Source of the DNA: Caldilineaceae bacterium
GTDB lineage: Bacteria; Chloroflexota; Anaerolineae; Caldilineales; Caldilineaceae
DNA: 59,469 nt
Direction of reading: 5' to 3'
Assembly: GCA_020634815.1 (NCBI GenBank)
Contig: JACKBA010000039.1
Span: 1 to 59,469, forward strand
Shown here: positions 7,835 through 16,839 of the stretch, one piece after another
How positions within the stretch are numbered: the first letter of the stretch is position 1
Layout: every line of letters begins with the position of its first letter
Program-made: the position numbers and the translations under genes
Notes under the pieces: generated by a model
Databases searched by the model: none
Told to the model about the DNA's origin: nothing
What the model saw: only the letters and a program-made list of their open reading frames with translations

Positions 7835-8891
7835 CACCCCGCAAGTATCGGTCATCACGACCGTCCATAACGGCGCGCGCTTTCTGGCGGCGGCTATCGA
7901 ATGCATCCTGGCGCAGCGTTTCACGAACTTCGAGTACTTGTTGTTGGACGATGCCTCGACCGACGAATCAGGCGCAATCATCGCCCGCTACGCCGCCGCC
8001 GATGCACGCATTATCCCGCTGTACAAACCCATCAGCATCAACCACAGTCACGCGCTCAATGCGGCGTTGCTCCATGCGCGTGGTGAATATGTGGCGATTC
8101 TCGACGCCGATGATCTGGCGCACCCAGAGCGGCTGGCGCGGCAGGTGGATTATCTGATCGAGCACCTTGACGTCGGCGTGGTGGGCGCACAGGTAGAACA
8201 GATCGATGACGAGGCGCGTGTCAAACACGCGATGACCTTCCCGACTTCCTGGGCGCTGGCGCGTTGGACAATCCTCTTTGGCACGCCGGTGTTGCATTCG
8301 GCGGCGATGGTGCGTCGCGCCGTACTCGAATCAATAGGCGGATATTCAGTGCAGTGGAAGTACGCCAACGATTACTCGCTGTGGGCAGCGCTGCTCGATC
8401 GCACGCGGATCACCAATCTACCGGAGACACTCGTCTCCTATCGCCGCCACGCCCAGCAGACATCAAGCACCATTGCGACGCCGCAGCAGGGCGAGGTCTG
8501 GCTGCTGATCTACCGGATGCTGGCTGAGCGGCTGGGCTTGCGCATTGCGCTTAACGACATCGGCGTGCTCTATCATGGCGTGCGCAGAGTTCTTCTGGCG
8601 GATGAAGCGTCTCTTCTGCGCGCTGCCGACCTGTTAATGACGATCTGGAAACGCTACCTGGCAGTCGAACAGCCCGACCCCGTGACCTCCGACGAAATTA
8701 CTGCCGACTGCGCCCGGCGTATGTTGACAATGGCCTGGACCCATCGGCGCAGCGCACGCGACGCCAGCCGCGTCGTGCTACAGCGCGCACAGAGCATTGA
8801 CCCGCAGTTGTGGCAGCGTCCACAGACATGCAGCCAGCTTCGCCGACTGCATAGCAAACGCGCCGCCAGCACTCACGATTTCCGCCAGTAG
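7824..8891 (+). CDS. Family 2 glycosyltransferase of the RiPP locus
   Basis: A GT-A fold family 2 glycosyltransferase of about 355 residues. VSVITTVHNG opens the Rossmann-like domain, DDASTDES is the nucleotide-binding loop and LDADD is the DxD metal site. An acceptor-side region with EDYSLW-like sequence (YANDYSLWAAL) follows. The C-terminal third is helical. The start overlaps the kinase gene; ATG 7812 is an alternative 4 residues upstream. It probably glycosylates a phosphorylated or unmodified RiPP, by analogy to lasso clusters with kinase plus sugar-transfer genes. That is inference. It ends convergently, overlapping the next gene by 19 bp. Confidence 0.85.
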   Translation: MSADTPQVSVITTVHNGARFLAAAIECILAQRFTNFEYLLLDDASTDESGAIIARYAAADARIIPLYKPISINHSHALNAALLHARGEYVAILDADDLAHPERLARQVDYLIEHLDVGVVGAQVEQIDDEARVKHAMTFPTSWALARWTILFGTPVLHSAAMVRRAVLESIGGYSVQWKYANDYSLWAALLDRTRITNLPETLVSYRRHAQQTSSTIATPQQGEVWLLIYRMLAERLGLRIALNDIGVLYHGVRRVLLADEASLLRAADLLMTIWKRYLAVEQPDPVTSDEITADCARRMLTMAWTHRRSARDASRVVLQRAQSIDPQLWQRPQTCSQLRRLHSKRAASTHDFRQ

Positions 8892-9637
8892 ACGCCAATC
8901 CTGTCAATATCCAGCAACGGTGCGCCGATTTCGTGCAATGCGCGGTAATCGTGGATCGCCTGTCGGCAGGACTCATGATTGTAATCGTCGACCAATACGA
9001 ACCCTCCCGGGCTGACTTTCGGATAGAGATGCGTGAGTGCATCCCAGGTAGATTCGTAGAGATCACCGTCGAGCCGCAGTACAGCAAGTTCCTTCACCGG
9101 CATAGTCGGCAGTGTGTCCCTGAACCAGCCTTTCAAGAATTGAACCTGCTCATCGAGGAGGCCATACCGATCAAAGTTCCGACGTACTGTGTCAATGTCG
9201 ACGGCAATCATGCCCGCCGACGAAACCCACCGCTGGTCGAGCGGATATGCTTTGATATCCGGCGCCGGCAGCCCCTCGAACGAGTCCGCCACCCACACGG
9301 TGCGGTCGGTCACGCCGTAGGCCTTGAGCACGCCGCGCATGAAGATGGTCGCGCCGCCGCGCCATACGCCGGTCTCGATGAGATCGCCGGGCACATTATC
9401 GGCCAGCACCTGCTCGATGCACGCGTGCAGGTTGTTCATGCGCCGCAGGCCGATCATGGAATGCGCCTGGCTGGGGACGTCGCGCCCGGTTTCGCGAAAC
9501 TTGGCCACGTAGAGGTCGGTCTTGAAGCCGCCGATTGGAGGCGCCATGGCGGGCGGGTCTTCGTAGATCATGCCCAGCAGGCAGCGCTTGAGTAACTCAA
9601 GATAGAGAGTGCGCGAATCGGCCGGTAGTGTGATCAT
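8873..9637 (-). CDS. TylF/MycF-type O-methyltransferase
   Basis: A 254-residue SAM-dependent methyltransferase of the macrocin-O-methyltransferase family. Key motifs are DLIETGVWRGGATIFMRG (SAM site), VWVADSFEGLP (acidic ribose-binding loop), and VLRLDGDLYESTWDAL with VLVDDY, which hold the metal-binding Asp residues of TylF. The ATG at 9637 is preceded by GGAGACAGGG. It faces the glycosyltransferase and overlaps its 3' end, which suggests that it completes the RiPP locus by methylating the transferred sugar. That link is inferred from position only. Confidence 0.85.
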   Translation of the reverse strand: MITLPADSRTLYLELLKRCLLGMIYEDPPAMAPPIGGFKTDLYVAKFRETGRDVPSQAHSMIGLRRMNNLHACIEQVLADNVPGDLIETGVWRGGATIFMRGVLKAYGVTDRTVWVADSFEGLPAPDIKAYPLDQRWVSSAGMIAVDIDTVRRNFDRYGLLDEQVQFLKGWFRDTLPTMPVKELAVLRLDGDLYESTWDALTHLYPKVSPGGFVLVDDYNHESCRQAIHDYRALHEIGAPLLDIDRIGVYWRKS

Positions 9638-9684
9638 GACCCTGTCTCCGGTGTGTGATTCCTGCCGACAAGGAACCGGCAGGC

Positions 9685-9713
9685 TTGCCAATATCGTTAT
9701 TTGTCGTAATAAT
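9685..9713 (+). promoter_or_regulatory. Possible promoter for the secreted binding protein
   Basis: TTGCCA, 16-17 nt, then TAATAA/AATAAT. A small hairpin (CCTGCCG ... CGGCAGG, 9661-9683) lies just upstream. Only a moderate match to sigma-70 consensus. Confidence 0.35.
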
Positions 9714-9803
9714 CCCACGGTTTGTCAAATTGAAAGCATCGATTCCAAATGGGGCCGGCGCTTTCCCATCCCACCGGCATCAGCCAGGAAAACGGAGACC
9801 TCC

Positions 9804-11879
9804 ATGAGCAAATCACTGCGAACCTTCCTGCTGCTGGCAGTCATCGCACTGCTGGTCAGCCTCGTCCCCGCCCATGCAATGGCGGGGACCAGCGTCGAGC
9901 AACAGCAGACGCCGGCGCCCGACACTAACGATTGGGAGCGTGTCCGGCAGGCAGGCGTCATCACGTTCGGCACGGCCGCCGATTATCCGCCCTTCGAATT
10001 CTACAACAGCAACTACGAACTGGACGGCTTTGACATTGCCCTGGCCAAGGCCCTGGCAGAGCAGATGGGCGTAGAGGTCGAGTTCAAGGACTTCGCCTTT
10101 GACGGCCTGCTCGGCTCGCTCCAGGTCGGCGCCATCGATGCCGCGATCAGCGCGATCTCTGTCACGCCCGACCGCCAGCAGGTGGTGGACTTCACCAACC
10201 TCTACTACATCGGCAATAGCTCAGCCCTTGCCAGCACCTCCTTCACAGAGACGCTGCGCGCCGCCACGGACTTCACAGGGCTGAAAGTGGGCGCCGAGCG
10301 CGGCACCACCTACCAGATCTGGGCGCAGGACACGTTGGTCGACGGCGGCATCGTTGCCCAGGAAGACCTGCTGACCTACTCGACGCCCAGCGAAATCATC
10401 CGCGACCTGCGCAACGGCACAATCGACGTGGGGCTTATGGGCGGGCTGACGGCCGAACTGGCGGTGAAGCGCAACCCCGGTCTTCAGATCGTGGGCGAGT
10501 CGTTCAACCAGCAACAATTTGCCATTGCGGTGCGCAAGGGGAGCGACCTCATCGAGCCGCTGAACCAGGCGCTGATCGCCTTGCAGAGCAACGGCACCTT
10601 CGGCGCGCTCGTCGAGCAATACCTCCAGGTCAATCCGAACCACGTGACGCCCGAGGGCGATGAAGCTATCGTCGACAATGTGGTCGTCCCGCAGCCGGTC
10701 GCGCCGGTGACGCCGGCGTGCATCAACAGCATGGCCTACATCGCCGACCTCAACCTGGACGACCAGAACATGACGGCCCCGCCGATCATGGCGCCGGGCC
10801 AGGATTTCGTGAAGAGCTGGCGCATCCTCAACAACGGCACATGCGACTGGGCCGCGGACTATTCACTGGCCTATGTCAAGGGGAACCGTGTCGAGGCATC
10901 CATGAATGGCAGCCCGGTGCCCATGGGCCGCGTGGTGCGCCCCGGTGAGACGATCGACCTGTCGGCCAGCCTGCGTGCGCCGCAGGTGTACGGCACCTTC
11001 CAGGGCTTCTGGCAGATGCGCGACAACCTGGGCCAGTACTTCGGCCAGGTCGTCTGGGTCGGCATCCAGGTGCCGGATCCCAACCCGCCGGCCCCGCCGC
11101 CACCGCCGCCGCCGGCAAACATCAACCCGAACCTGCGCGCCGACTCGATCTACATCAACCAGGGCCAATGCACGACGATCCGCTGGGACATCGACAATGT
11201 GCGCGCCGTCTACTTCATCGATGGCGGCAACCAGCAGGGCGTGGGCGGCCACGACGCGCGCAACGTCTGCCCCGGCGGCACGACGACCTACACGCTGCGT
11301 GTGACCGACCTCAACGGTGCCAACCACGACTTCCCGATCACGATCAACGTGGGCGGTTCGGCCGACTACAGCATCAACTTCTGGGCCGACAACACGAACA
11401 TCAACCAGGGCCAGTGTACGCATCTGCGCTGGGATGTGCGCAACGTGCAGGCGGTCTACCTGGACGGCGAAGGCGTGGCCGGCGTCAGCGACCGCGAGGT
11501 CTGCCCCGGCAGCACCAAGACCTACACGCTGACGGTCGTCAAGCACGACGGCGGGCAGGACTCGCGCCAGGTGACGATCAACGTCAGCGGCGCGCCGCAG
11601 CCGCCGCCGTCGCAGGGTCCGGCCATCACGCGCTTCACGGTCAGCGCCAACCAGATCCCGCGCGGCCAGTGCGTGAACTTCGAGTGGCGCACGAACAACG
11701 CCGAAGGCGTGAACCTGCTGCGCAACGGCGGCGCTGTTGTCGCGGGCGGGCCGGGCAACGGCTCGGCGCAGGACTGCCCGGACGCAGATGGCATGTATGA
11801 GTACAAACTGGTCGCCTATGGCGTCGGCCAGACGGAGCAGACAGTGTCGGTGAACGTGGTAGGGCCGCAGCCGCGCTGA
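9804..11879 (+). CDS. Secreted family 3 solute-binding protein with Ig-like repeats
   Basis: A 691-residue exported protein. A Sec signal peptide (hydrophobic stretch ending PAHAMA) is followed by a family 3 amino-acid-type substrate-binding domain (about residues 40-285; VITFGTAADYPPFEF at its start, VGLMGG inside). An NBR1-type Ig-like domain follows (WRILNNGTCDW ... GTFQGFWQM). After a Pro-rich linker come three Ig-like repeats, each with a conserved N-x-G-Q-C ... RWD ... VCPG ... TYTL pattern. No lipobox cysteine and no ABC permease or ATPase nearby. It may be an environmental sensor or surface protein, not a transporter part. ATG 9804 has GGAGACC upstream. Confidence 0.88.
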   Translation: MSKSLRTFLLLAVIALLVSLVPAHAMAGTSVEQQQTPAPDTNDWERVRQAGVITFGTAADYPPFEFYNSNYELDGFDIALAKALAEQMGVEVEFKDFAFDGLLGSLQVGAIDAAISAISVTPDRQQVVDFTNLYYIGNSSALASTSFTETLRAATDFTGLKVGAERGTTYQIWAQDTLVDGGIVAQEDLLTYSTPSEIIRDLRNGTIDVGLMGGLTAELAVKRNPGLQIVGESFNQQQFAIAVRKGSDLIEPLNQALIALQSNGTFGALVEQYLQVNPNHVTPEGDEAIVDNVVVPQPVAPVTPACINSMAYIADLNLDDQNMTAPPIMAPGQDFVKSWRILNNGTCDWAADYSLAYVKGNRVEASMNGSPVPMGRVVRPGETIDLSASLRAPQVYGTFQGFWQMRDNLGQYFGQVVWVGIQVPDPNPPAPPPPPPPANINPNLRADSIYINQGQCTTIRWDIDNVRAVYFIDGGNQQGVGGHDARNVCPGGTTTYTLRVTDLNGANHDFPITINVGGSADYSINFWADNTNINQGQCTHLRWDVRNVQAVYLDGEGVAGVSDREVCPGSTKTYTLTVVKHDGGQDSRQVTINVSGAPQPPPSQGPAITRFTVSANQIPRGQCVNFEWRTNNAEGVNLLRNGGAVVAGGPGNGSAQDCPDADGMYEYKLVAYGVGQTEQTVSVNVVGPQPR

Positions 11880-11899
11880 CGGAGCGCGTGTCAACAACA

Positions 11900-11940
11900 A
11901 AAAGAGGGGGAGGACGAATCAACCGTCCTCCCCCTCTTTC
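11900..11940. terminator. Bidirectional terminator hairpin
   Basis: A 16-bp stem (AAAGAGGGGGAGGACG with its perfect complement) around a 7-nt loop, flanked by A-rich and T-rich tracts. It sits between the binding protein and the convergent esterase gene. Confidence 0.85.
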
Positions 11941-11965
11941 TTTGTACACTATCCGCCGGCGGTTA

Positions 11966-12940
11966 TCAGGCCAGGAACTGCAACTGCTCGAGCCGCTGGA
12001 AGGTCTGGCCGCCTTCGTGTTGATTGTAGGAATAGATGCGGATGTCCTTTGGACCACGGTAATGGTTGTAGGCCGCAAAGACGGTGGATGGCGGGCAGAT
12101 GTCGTCCATGAGCGCCACAGAGAAGAGCGCACGCGCGCTGGCGCGCGACGCAAAGTTGACGCCATCGAAGTAGGAGAGCGTGCGGAATACGGTTTCGACC
12201 TGGTCGCGATGGACCTTGCAGAAGCGCACGATCTCCTGGTAGGGATGCGTATCGACCAACTCCGTCGCGCGGCGGTAGTGGCAGAGGAAGGGCACGTCGG
12301 GCATGGCGGCGGCGACGGCGTTGTCGAGCAGGGCAGGCGCCAGGCCGGCCACGGCCAGTGCAATGCCGCCACCCTGGCTGCCGCCGGCGACGGCGACGCG
12401 CGTCTCATCGACGGCGGGGTGCGCCAGCACGGTCTCCACGGCGCGCAGGGCGTCGGTGAAAACGCGGCGATAGTAGTAGGTGGCAGGGTCGAGCACGCCG
12501 CGCGTCATGAAGCCGGGGAACTGCGGGTTACCGCCGTCGGCTTCGGGATCCGGTGTGTCGCCGCGCGACCAGGTGCTGCCCTGCCCGCGTGTGTCCATGA
12601 CCAGGTGGGCATAGCCCGCGCTGCTCCATGTCAGCCAGTCCAGCGGAAAGCCGCGGCCGCCGCCATAGCCGATGTACTCGACGATGGCGGGCAGCTTGCC
12701 CTCGCGCTGGCGTGGCAGCAACAGCCACCCCTTGATGCGCTGCCCGCCGTAGCCGCTAAAGGTGACGTCGAAGGTGTCGACCGTGCGCAGGCCATAGTCG
12801 ACCGCAGTAAAGACCGGGTCGAGCACATGGTTGTGTGCGTCGTCAAGGGTTGAAGCCCAGAAAGCATCGAAGTCGCGCGGTTCTTCGCGCTCGGGAAGAT
12901 AGGTTTTCAGTTCGGATAAGGACTTGTCAAAAAATGCCAT
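11966..12940 (-). CDS. Acetyl xylan esterase / cephalosporin-C deacetylase family hydrolase
   Basis: A 324-residue alpha/beta hydrolase of carbohydrate esterase family 7. The usual family features are present: an N-terminal DFDAFW segment, the oxyanion-region RGQG (MDTRGQGS), the nucleophile elbow GGSQGG, a late Asp (ALMDDICPP) and the catalytic His in NQHEGG. It should remove acetyl groups from xylo-oligosaccharides or similar small esters, in the cytoplasm since no signal peptide is seen. ATG 12940 has GGAG upstream. Its start lies 2 bp after the previous gene's stop, so the two are one operon. Confidence 0.9.
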   Translation of the reverse strand: MAFFDKSLSELKTYLPEREEPRDFDAFWASTLDDAHNHVLDPVFTAVDYGLRTVDTFDVTFSGYGGQRIKGWLLLPRQREGKLPAIVEYIGYGGGRGFPLDWLTWSSAGYAHLVMDTRGQGSTWSRGDTPDPEADGGNPQFPGFMTRGVLDPATYYYRRVFTDALRAVETVLAHPAVDETRVAVAGGSQGGGIALAVAGLAPALLDNAVAAAMPDVPFLCHYRRATELVDTHPYQEIVRFCKVHRDQVETVFRTLSYFDGVNFASRASARALFSVALMDDICPPSTVFAAYNHYRGPKDIRIYSYNQHEGGQTFQRLEQLQFLA

Positions 12941-12942
12941 GG

Positions 12943-13611
12943 CTAACTCCGCTTGCTTGCTGATTTTGTCGGTTTGGGGCCGTAGCCGAGCAACTGCGGC
13001 TCGCCCCACACAGCCCAGTTCCAGCGATTGTCGCCCAATCCGTCCGTCATCAACTGGATGACGGCATCCTGCCCGGCGAGCGTCGGCAGATCGATGACGT
13101 ACCGTTCCCACTTGTTCGACTGTTTGGTCGTGCTCCACAGCCGCACGCCGTTGACGTAGATGCGGAACGCACAGAGATTTTCGCCTTCCATGTGCGCACC
13201 GTCGCGGATACCCACGGCAAAGCGCATCTTGAGCACGTTGAGCGAAGGCGGCACCGGTACCGTGTACTCGCAGACCGCGCTGCCGGTGACGGGCGGGTGC
13301 TCCCAGATTGCCATCTGCTGCACCAACCCGCACGAGGCCATGCCGGTCTTGATCTCCATCAGGTCGGGCGCGCGCGTCGAAACCTTGCGCGCGCTGGGAA
13401 ATGCTTCGATGAAGTCGAATTGCCAGAGCAGCGCCTGGTTGGGATCGGCCGGGCGGTCGTCTTCGATGAGGCTGTGCCACAGCTCTTCCTGCCACTTGAG
13501 ATAGCTGATGTACTGCGAGAGTTGCGTCAGCGACTGTTCGCTCAGGTCGGAGATACGGCGCACGATGGCGTCGATGCTTTCCTGGCGTGTGTCAAATTTG
13601 GCCATTGTCAT
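12943..13611 (-). CDS. Hypothetical protein with C-terminal beta-sandwich-like domain
   Basis: A 222-residue protein. The first 45 residues are helical and resemble small antitoxin-like N-termini (ESIDAIVRRISDLSEQSL). The rest is beta-rich with FRIYVNGVRLWSTT and RWNWAVWGEP, patterns seen in NPCBM-like carbohydrate-binding folds. No catalytic motif. It sits directly upstream of, and in one operon with, the acetyl esterase, which hints at sugar-related work. I do not recognise a named family. Confidence 0.65.
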   Translation of the reverse strand: MTMAKFDTRQESIDAIVRRISDLSEQSLTQLSQYISYLKWQEELWHSLIEDDRPADPNQALLWQFDFIEAFPSARKVSTRAPDLMEIKTGMASCGLVQQMAIWEHPPVTGSAVCEYTVPVPPSLNVLKMRFAVGIRDGAHMEGENLCAFRIYVNGVRLWSTTKQSNKWERYVIDLPTLAGQDAVIQLMTDGLGDNRWNWAVWGEPQLLGYGPKPTKSASKRS

Positions 13612-13762
13612 GTGCTCGCGCTGGTGAGTGGGAACGAGTCTGGCTACAGCCGCTCCTGGATCACAAAGTATAGCAACTGAAGTATAGCACTGCTCAGGCC
13701 AACAGCGGAGCCGGCGAGCATGCGCAGGCGCTCCAGGCTTCTGCCAGACGCACCGCCGGCTT

Positions 13763-14296
13763 CTACACCGTGGCGCCGATGAAGTGCTCCTTGTTTGTGC
13801 CCATCAACTGCTCCCAGCGCTGGGCAGCGGTGGGATTGCTCAGCAGCACGAGCGCCACGTAGCTCGGCTCGAAGGGCCGGCGAATCAGGTGCATGGCGGC
13901 TTCGTCGGGCAGATGGTTGCCCTTGCGCTGGTTGCAGCGCTTGCAGGCCGTGGCCAGGTTGGTCCACGAATGCTCGCCGCCGCGGCTGCGCGGCACGACA
14001 TGGTCGACGGTCAATGCAAGTTGGCCGGGCTTGTCGCCACAATATTGGCAGGTGTACATGTCACGCAGCATGATGGCGGCGCGCGTCGGCGGCACGCGGC
14101 GGTGGGGCAGCCGGACATAGTGAACGAGGCGAATCACCAGCGGCACGGGGATCGTGCGGTTGGCGCTGTAGAGCATCTGCTGCGTCGCCTCGAGCATCTC
14201 GGCCTTCTCGCGCAAGAGGAGCACCACCGCCCGGCGCACCGAGACGAGGCTCAACGGTTCATATCCTGCATTCAGAACCAATACCTGCTTCGACAT
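13763..14296 (-). CDS. HNH endonuclease
   Basis: A 177-residue protein of the widely conserved HNH family that begins KQVLVLNAGYEPLS. The HNH module has CQYCG near residue 94, VDHVVPRSRGG near 110 and CKRCNQRKGN near 131. Family members are common in Chloroflexota, cyanobacteria and actinobacteria, usually as single genes of unproven role in DNA processing. ATG 14296 is chosen because the family starts there. It is unrelated in sequence to the HNH protein at 0.7-1.1 kb beyond the core motif. Confidence 0.88.
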   Translation of the reverse strand: MSKQVLVLNAGYEPLSLVSVRRAVVLLLREKAEMLEATQQMLYSANRTIPVPLVIRLVHYVRLPHRRVPPTRAAIMLRDMYTCQYCGDKPGQLALTVDHVVPRSRGGEHSWTNLATACKRCNQRKGNHLPDEAAMHLIRRPFEPSYVALVLLSNPTAAQRWEQLMGTNKEHFIGATV

Positions 14297-14522
14297 ACAC
14301 GCGCATCTTCCTGACGTGAACGGGGGGAAGCGCTTTCCACCCACGGCGAAAAAGCGTACTACCCATCGAGTGCGGTGCCGGACGGCAGTTCCTTCCATGC
14401 GGGGGCTCGGGCCATCAGCCGCTACCCCACTCGTACCTTCTCCTTCAACTGGCAATTCTAACAGGCGTCGAGACGAAAATCAAACCTACATCTAGTGGTA
14501 CATCAAGCCGCAACCCTGCTAT

Positions 14523-14912
14523 CTAGGAAATCGGAATAAAGACCACCTGCGACGCCCGCAGCACGATACCCCACAGGAAGGCACACGCCACCGCCATGGC
14601 GATGGTCTGCACCTTCGGGTCCTGGATTTTGCTGAAATAGAGGTAGGCCGCGGGCAGGGTGATGATGGCGACGACACCGTACAGAATGTGAATCCACGCG
14701 CGCGGCAGCACCGCCCCCATACCCTGGAACCAAAGGATCCAGCCGACGCCAAACTGGGCGAGCAGGAGCAACTCGCCGATGACCGCCGCGCCGAACCAGC
14801 CACCATCCAGCGGTTGCGAACGCAGGCGCAAAAAGAGCGCCCAAATAGCGAGGGCGGCGACAAAGAGCGTCGAGGCATTGGCAAGGCCGCGGTGTACTTC
14901 AACCCATGACAT
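14523..14912 (-). CDS. Small integral membrane protein, four predicted helices
   Basis: A 129-residue hydrophobic protein with about four transmembrane segments. VEVHRGLANAST precedes helix 1, and AWIHILYGVVAI has a second His at the start of helix 3. Two intramembrane-edge histidines would suit a b-type haem ligand pair, but this is only a suggestion. The start at 14912 is favoured because AAGG lies 9 nt upstream; an in-frame ATG at 14921 overlaps that site. Confidence 0.7.
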   Translation of the reverse strand: MSWVEVHRGLANASTLFVAALAIWALFLRLRSQPLDGGWFGAAVIGELLLLAQFGVGWILWFQGMGAVLPRAWIHILYGVVAIITLPAAYLYFSKIQDPKVQTIAMAVACAFLWGIVLRASQVVFIPIS

Positions 14913-14970
14913 ATTACCCATCCTTGTAGCGGATGAATGTTAACAGTTTGTTGTGAACGTGTCGCGACAG

Positions 14971-16350
14971 TCAGGCCGCGGCGTGTACGCTGAGATATTG
15001 TTGCAGGACGCCGGCGCACGCGCCACGAATGTCGTAGCTCTCCCAGCCGGCAGTGGGCGCCAGCGCGTAGATCGTGCCGCCGATCACGTAGTCGTCCTGG
15101 CGCATGGCGTTATCGTACCAGACCAGTTGCTCGACATAGGCGCCCGGTCCCCACAGGCCGTAGCCATTCTCGGCCCAGTAGCCCTGGAAGTCCTGCCAGC
15201 CGCGGCCATCGGGTGGCCCGGGGCGATTCTGCACCAGGCCGTCGACGCCGAGTTCGGTCATGACGAGCGGCAGTTGCAAGCCGGCCGGGTTCAGCACCTC
15301 GTTGTAGACCTTGCGGTAGCGCAGCGTCAGCCAGCCCGTGTCCTGCGGCGTCACGCCGGGATAGCGCCCCTTGCCCTCAACTGAAGAGAGGTAGTACATG
15401 GTAGGCGCTGAATATTCATGCAGGCCGAGCCAGCCATCATACTGGATAGCGGTCTGGATGGCAGGCAAGAAGGCCGGCCACTGCTCCATGGGCGGCTGGC
15501 CGGTGCCGAAGTTACCGATGACGCTGCGGATGCCGCGGTCGCCAAGCAGCCGCGTGCGTTCGGCCTCGAACTCGCCCAGGCGCGCCATCTCGTCGTAGGT
15601 GCCGGCGACCGGCTCGTTGTACGATTCCCAGCCGTCGAAGTAGGGCCGGCGCGCCGGATCGTCGGCGTAGGGCAGCACGGCATCGACGAAGCGCCGCGCC
15701 TCGGCGATGGGATCGATGGCGGCCAGGTTGATCTGATCCAGCGCGATGCGCCCGATGATCTTGGTGTGCGGCGAGGCACGCTTGATTTCGGCCACGAAGT
15801 TGGCATCCAACTCCAGCGTCTTGACGACGCTGACGCCCTGCGTCTTGACCAGGTCGAAGACTGCCGGATCGTTGTGACCGACGAAGATGCCCAGCTTGCT
15901 CGGCGGGCCGGGTGGGAAGGGCGTCGCCTGCGGCGTGGGCGTGGCGGTGGGCGGCTGCTCCGTCGGCGTCTTGGTCGGCGTCGGCGTCATCGTCGGCTCC
16001 GGCCCCAGATCCATGGGGTTGCCGTCCTTGGCCACATACGGCAGATACGTGTGGTTCGGCCCGCCGGCGCCGGGCAGGGGCGAACTGGGCTGGCGCGGCG
16101 TCGGCGTCGGGAACGGTGACGTCGGCAGCGGCGACGGCGTCGGGTCGGACTGTCCGCAGGCAGCGACGACCAGTGCCGCCGCACCGGTGGCAGCACTGCT
16201 CAGGAAAAAGCGCCGGCTCAGCACTCTACGCGCCGGGGTGTTCGTTTCGCTTGCTGCACTCGGCGGATAGGTTACGTTCGCGGGCTCGTCGTGGTTCTCG
16301 TCGCCGGCCTGGGGGGCCGACATTGGGTTCGTCGTAAGCTCATCGCTCAT
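14971..16350 (-). CDS. Tat-exported lipoprotein with glycoside-hydrolase-like domain
   Basis: A 459-residue protein. Near residue 45 SRRFFLSSAATGAAAL resembles a Tat signal, followed by a lipobox VVAACG. A long Pro/Thr/Ser-rich linker spans residues 70-145. The folded domain resembles a TIM-barrel glycosidase of the cellulase superfamily: GWESYNEP carries the Asn-Glu typical of the acid/base residue and MTELGVDG could hold the nucleophile Glu. It is therefore probably a cell-surface glycan hydrolase. The assignment to clan A is inference; the substrate is unknown. Confidence 0.75.
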   Translation of the reverse strand: MSDELTTNPMSAPQAGDENHDEPANVTYPPSAASETNTPARRVLSRRFFLSSAATGAAALVVAACGQSDPTPSPLPTSPFPTPTPRQPSSPLPGAGGPNHTYLPYVAKDGNPMDLGPEPTMTPTPTKTPTEQPPTATPTPQATPFPPGPPSKLGIFVGHNDPAVFDLVKTQGVSVVKTLELDANFVAEIKRASPHTKIIGRIALDQINLAAIDPIAEARRFVDAVLPYADDPARRPYFDGWESYNEPVAGTYDEMARLGEFEAERTRLLGDRGIRSVIGNFGTGQPPMEQWPAFLPAIQTAIQYDGWLGLHEYSAPTMYYLSSVEGKGRYPGVTPQDTGWLTLRYRKVYNEVLNPAGLQLPLVMTELGVDGLVQNRPGPPDGRGWQDFQGYWAENGYGLWGPGAYVEQLVWYDNAMRQDDYVIGGTIYALAPTAGWESYDIRGACAGVLQQYLSVHAAA

Positions 16351-16487
16351 AAGCAGATATCATAACACTCGCGTCAACTTGTCTCAAATCACCCTGTCAA
16401 TTATTATCAAACGCATCCCCCGCTGCCAGCGTTCCTACTTCCATTTCCAGATGAGAGTAGTCTAAGCAAAGTCCCGAAGGAGGCGAC

Positions 16488-16757
<270 letters not shown>

Positions 16758-16772
16758 GCGCAGCGCTGGAAC

Positions 16773-16812
16773 AAGAAAGGGAAGGACCGAGCTGTCCTTC
16801 CCTTTTCTTTTT
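16773..16812. terminator. Bidirectional terminator after the SelW gene
   Basis: AAGAAAGGGAAGGAC and its complement form a near-perfect stem around a 6-nt loop, followed by a T tract. It separates the selenoprotein gene from the convergent Nif3 gene. Confidence 0.85.
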
Positions 16813-16839
16813 GAGCCGCAGGTTGTCGGGCCGCAGGCG

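Noticed and set aside
9609..9803. Upstream extension of the binding-protein gene to 9609
   Set aside because: The extra residues lack a signal, overlap the TylF gene start and leave the real signal peptide internal; ATG 9804 has an RBS.
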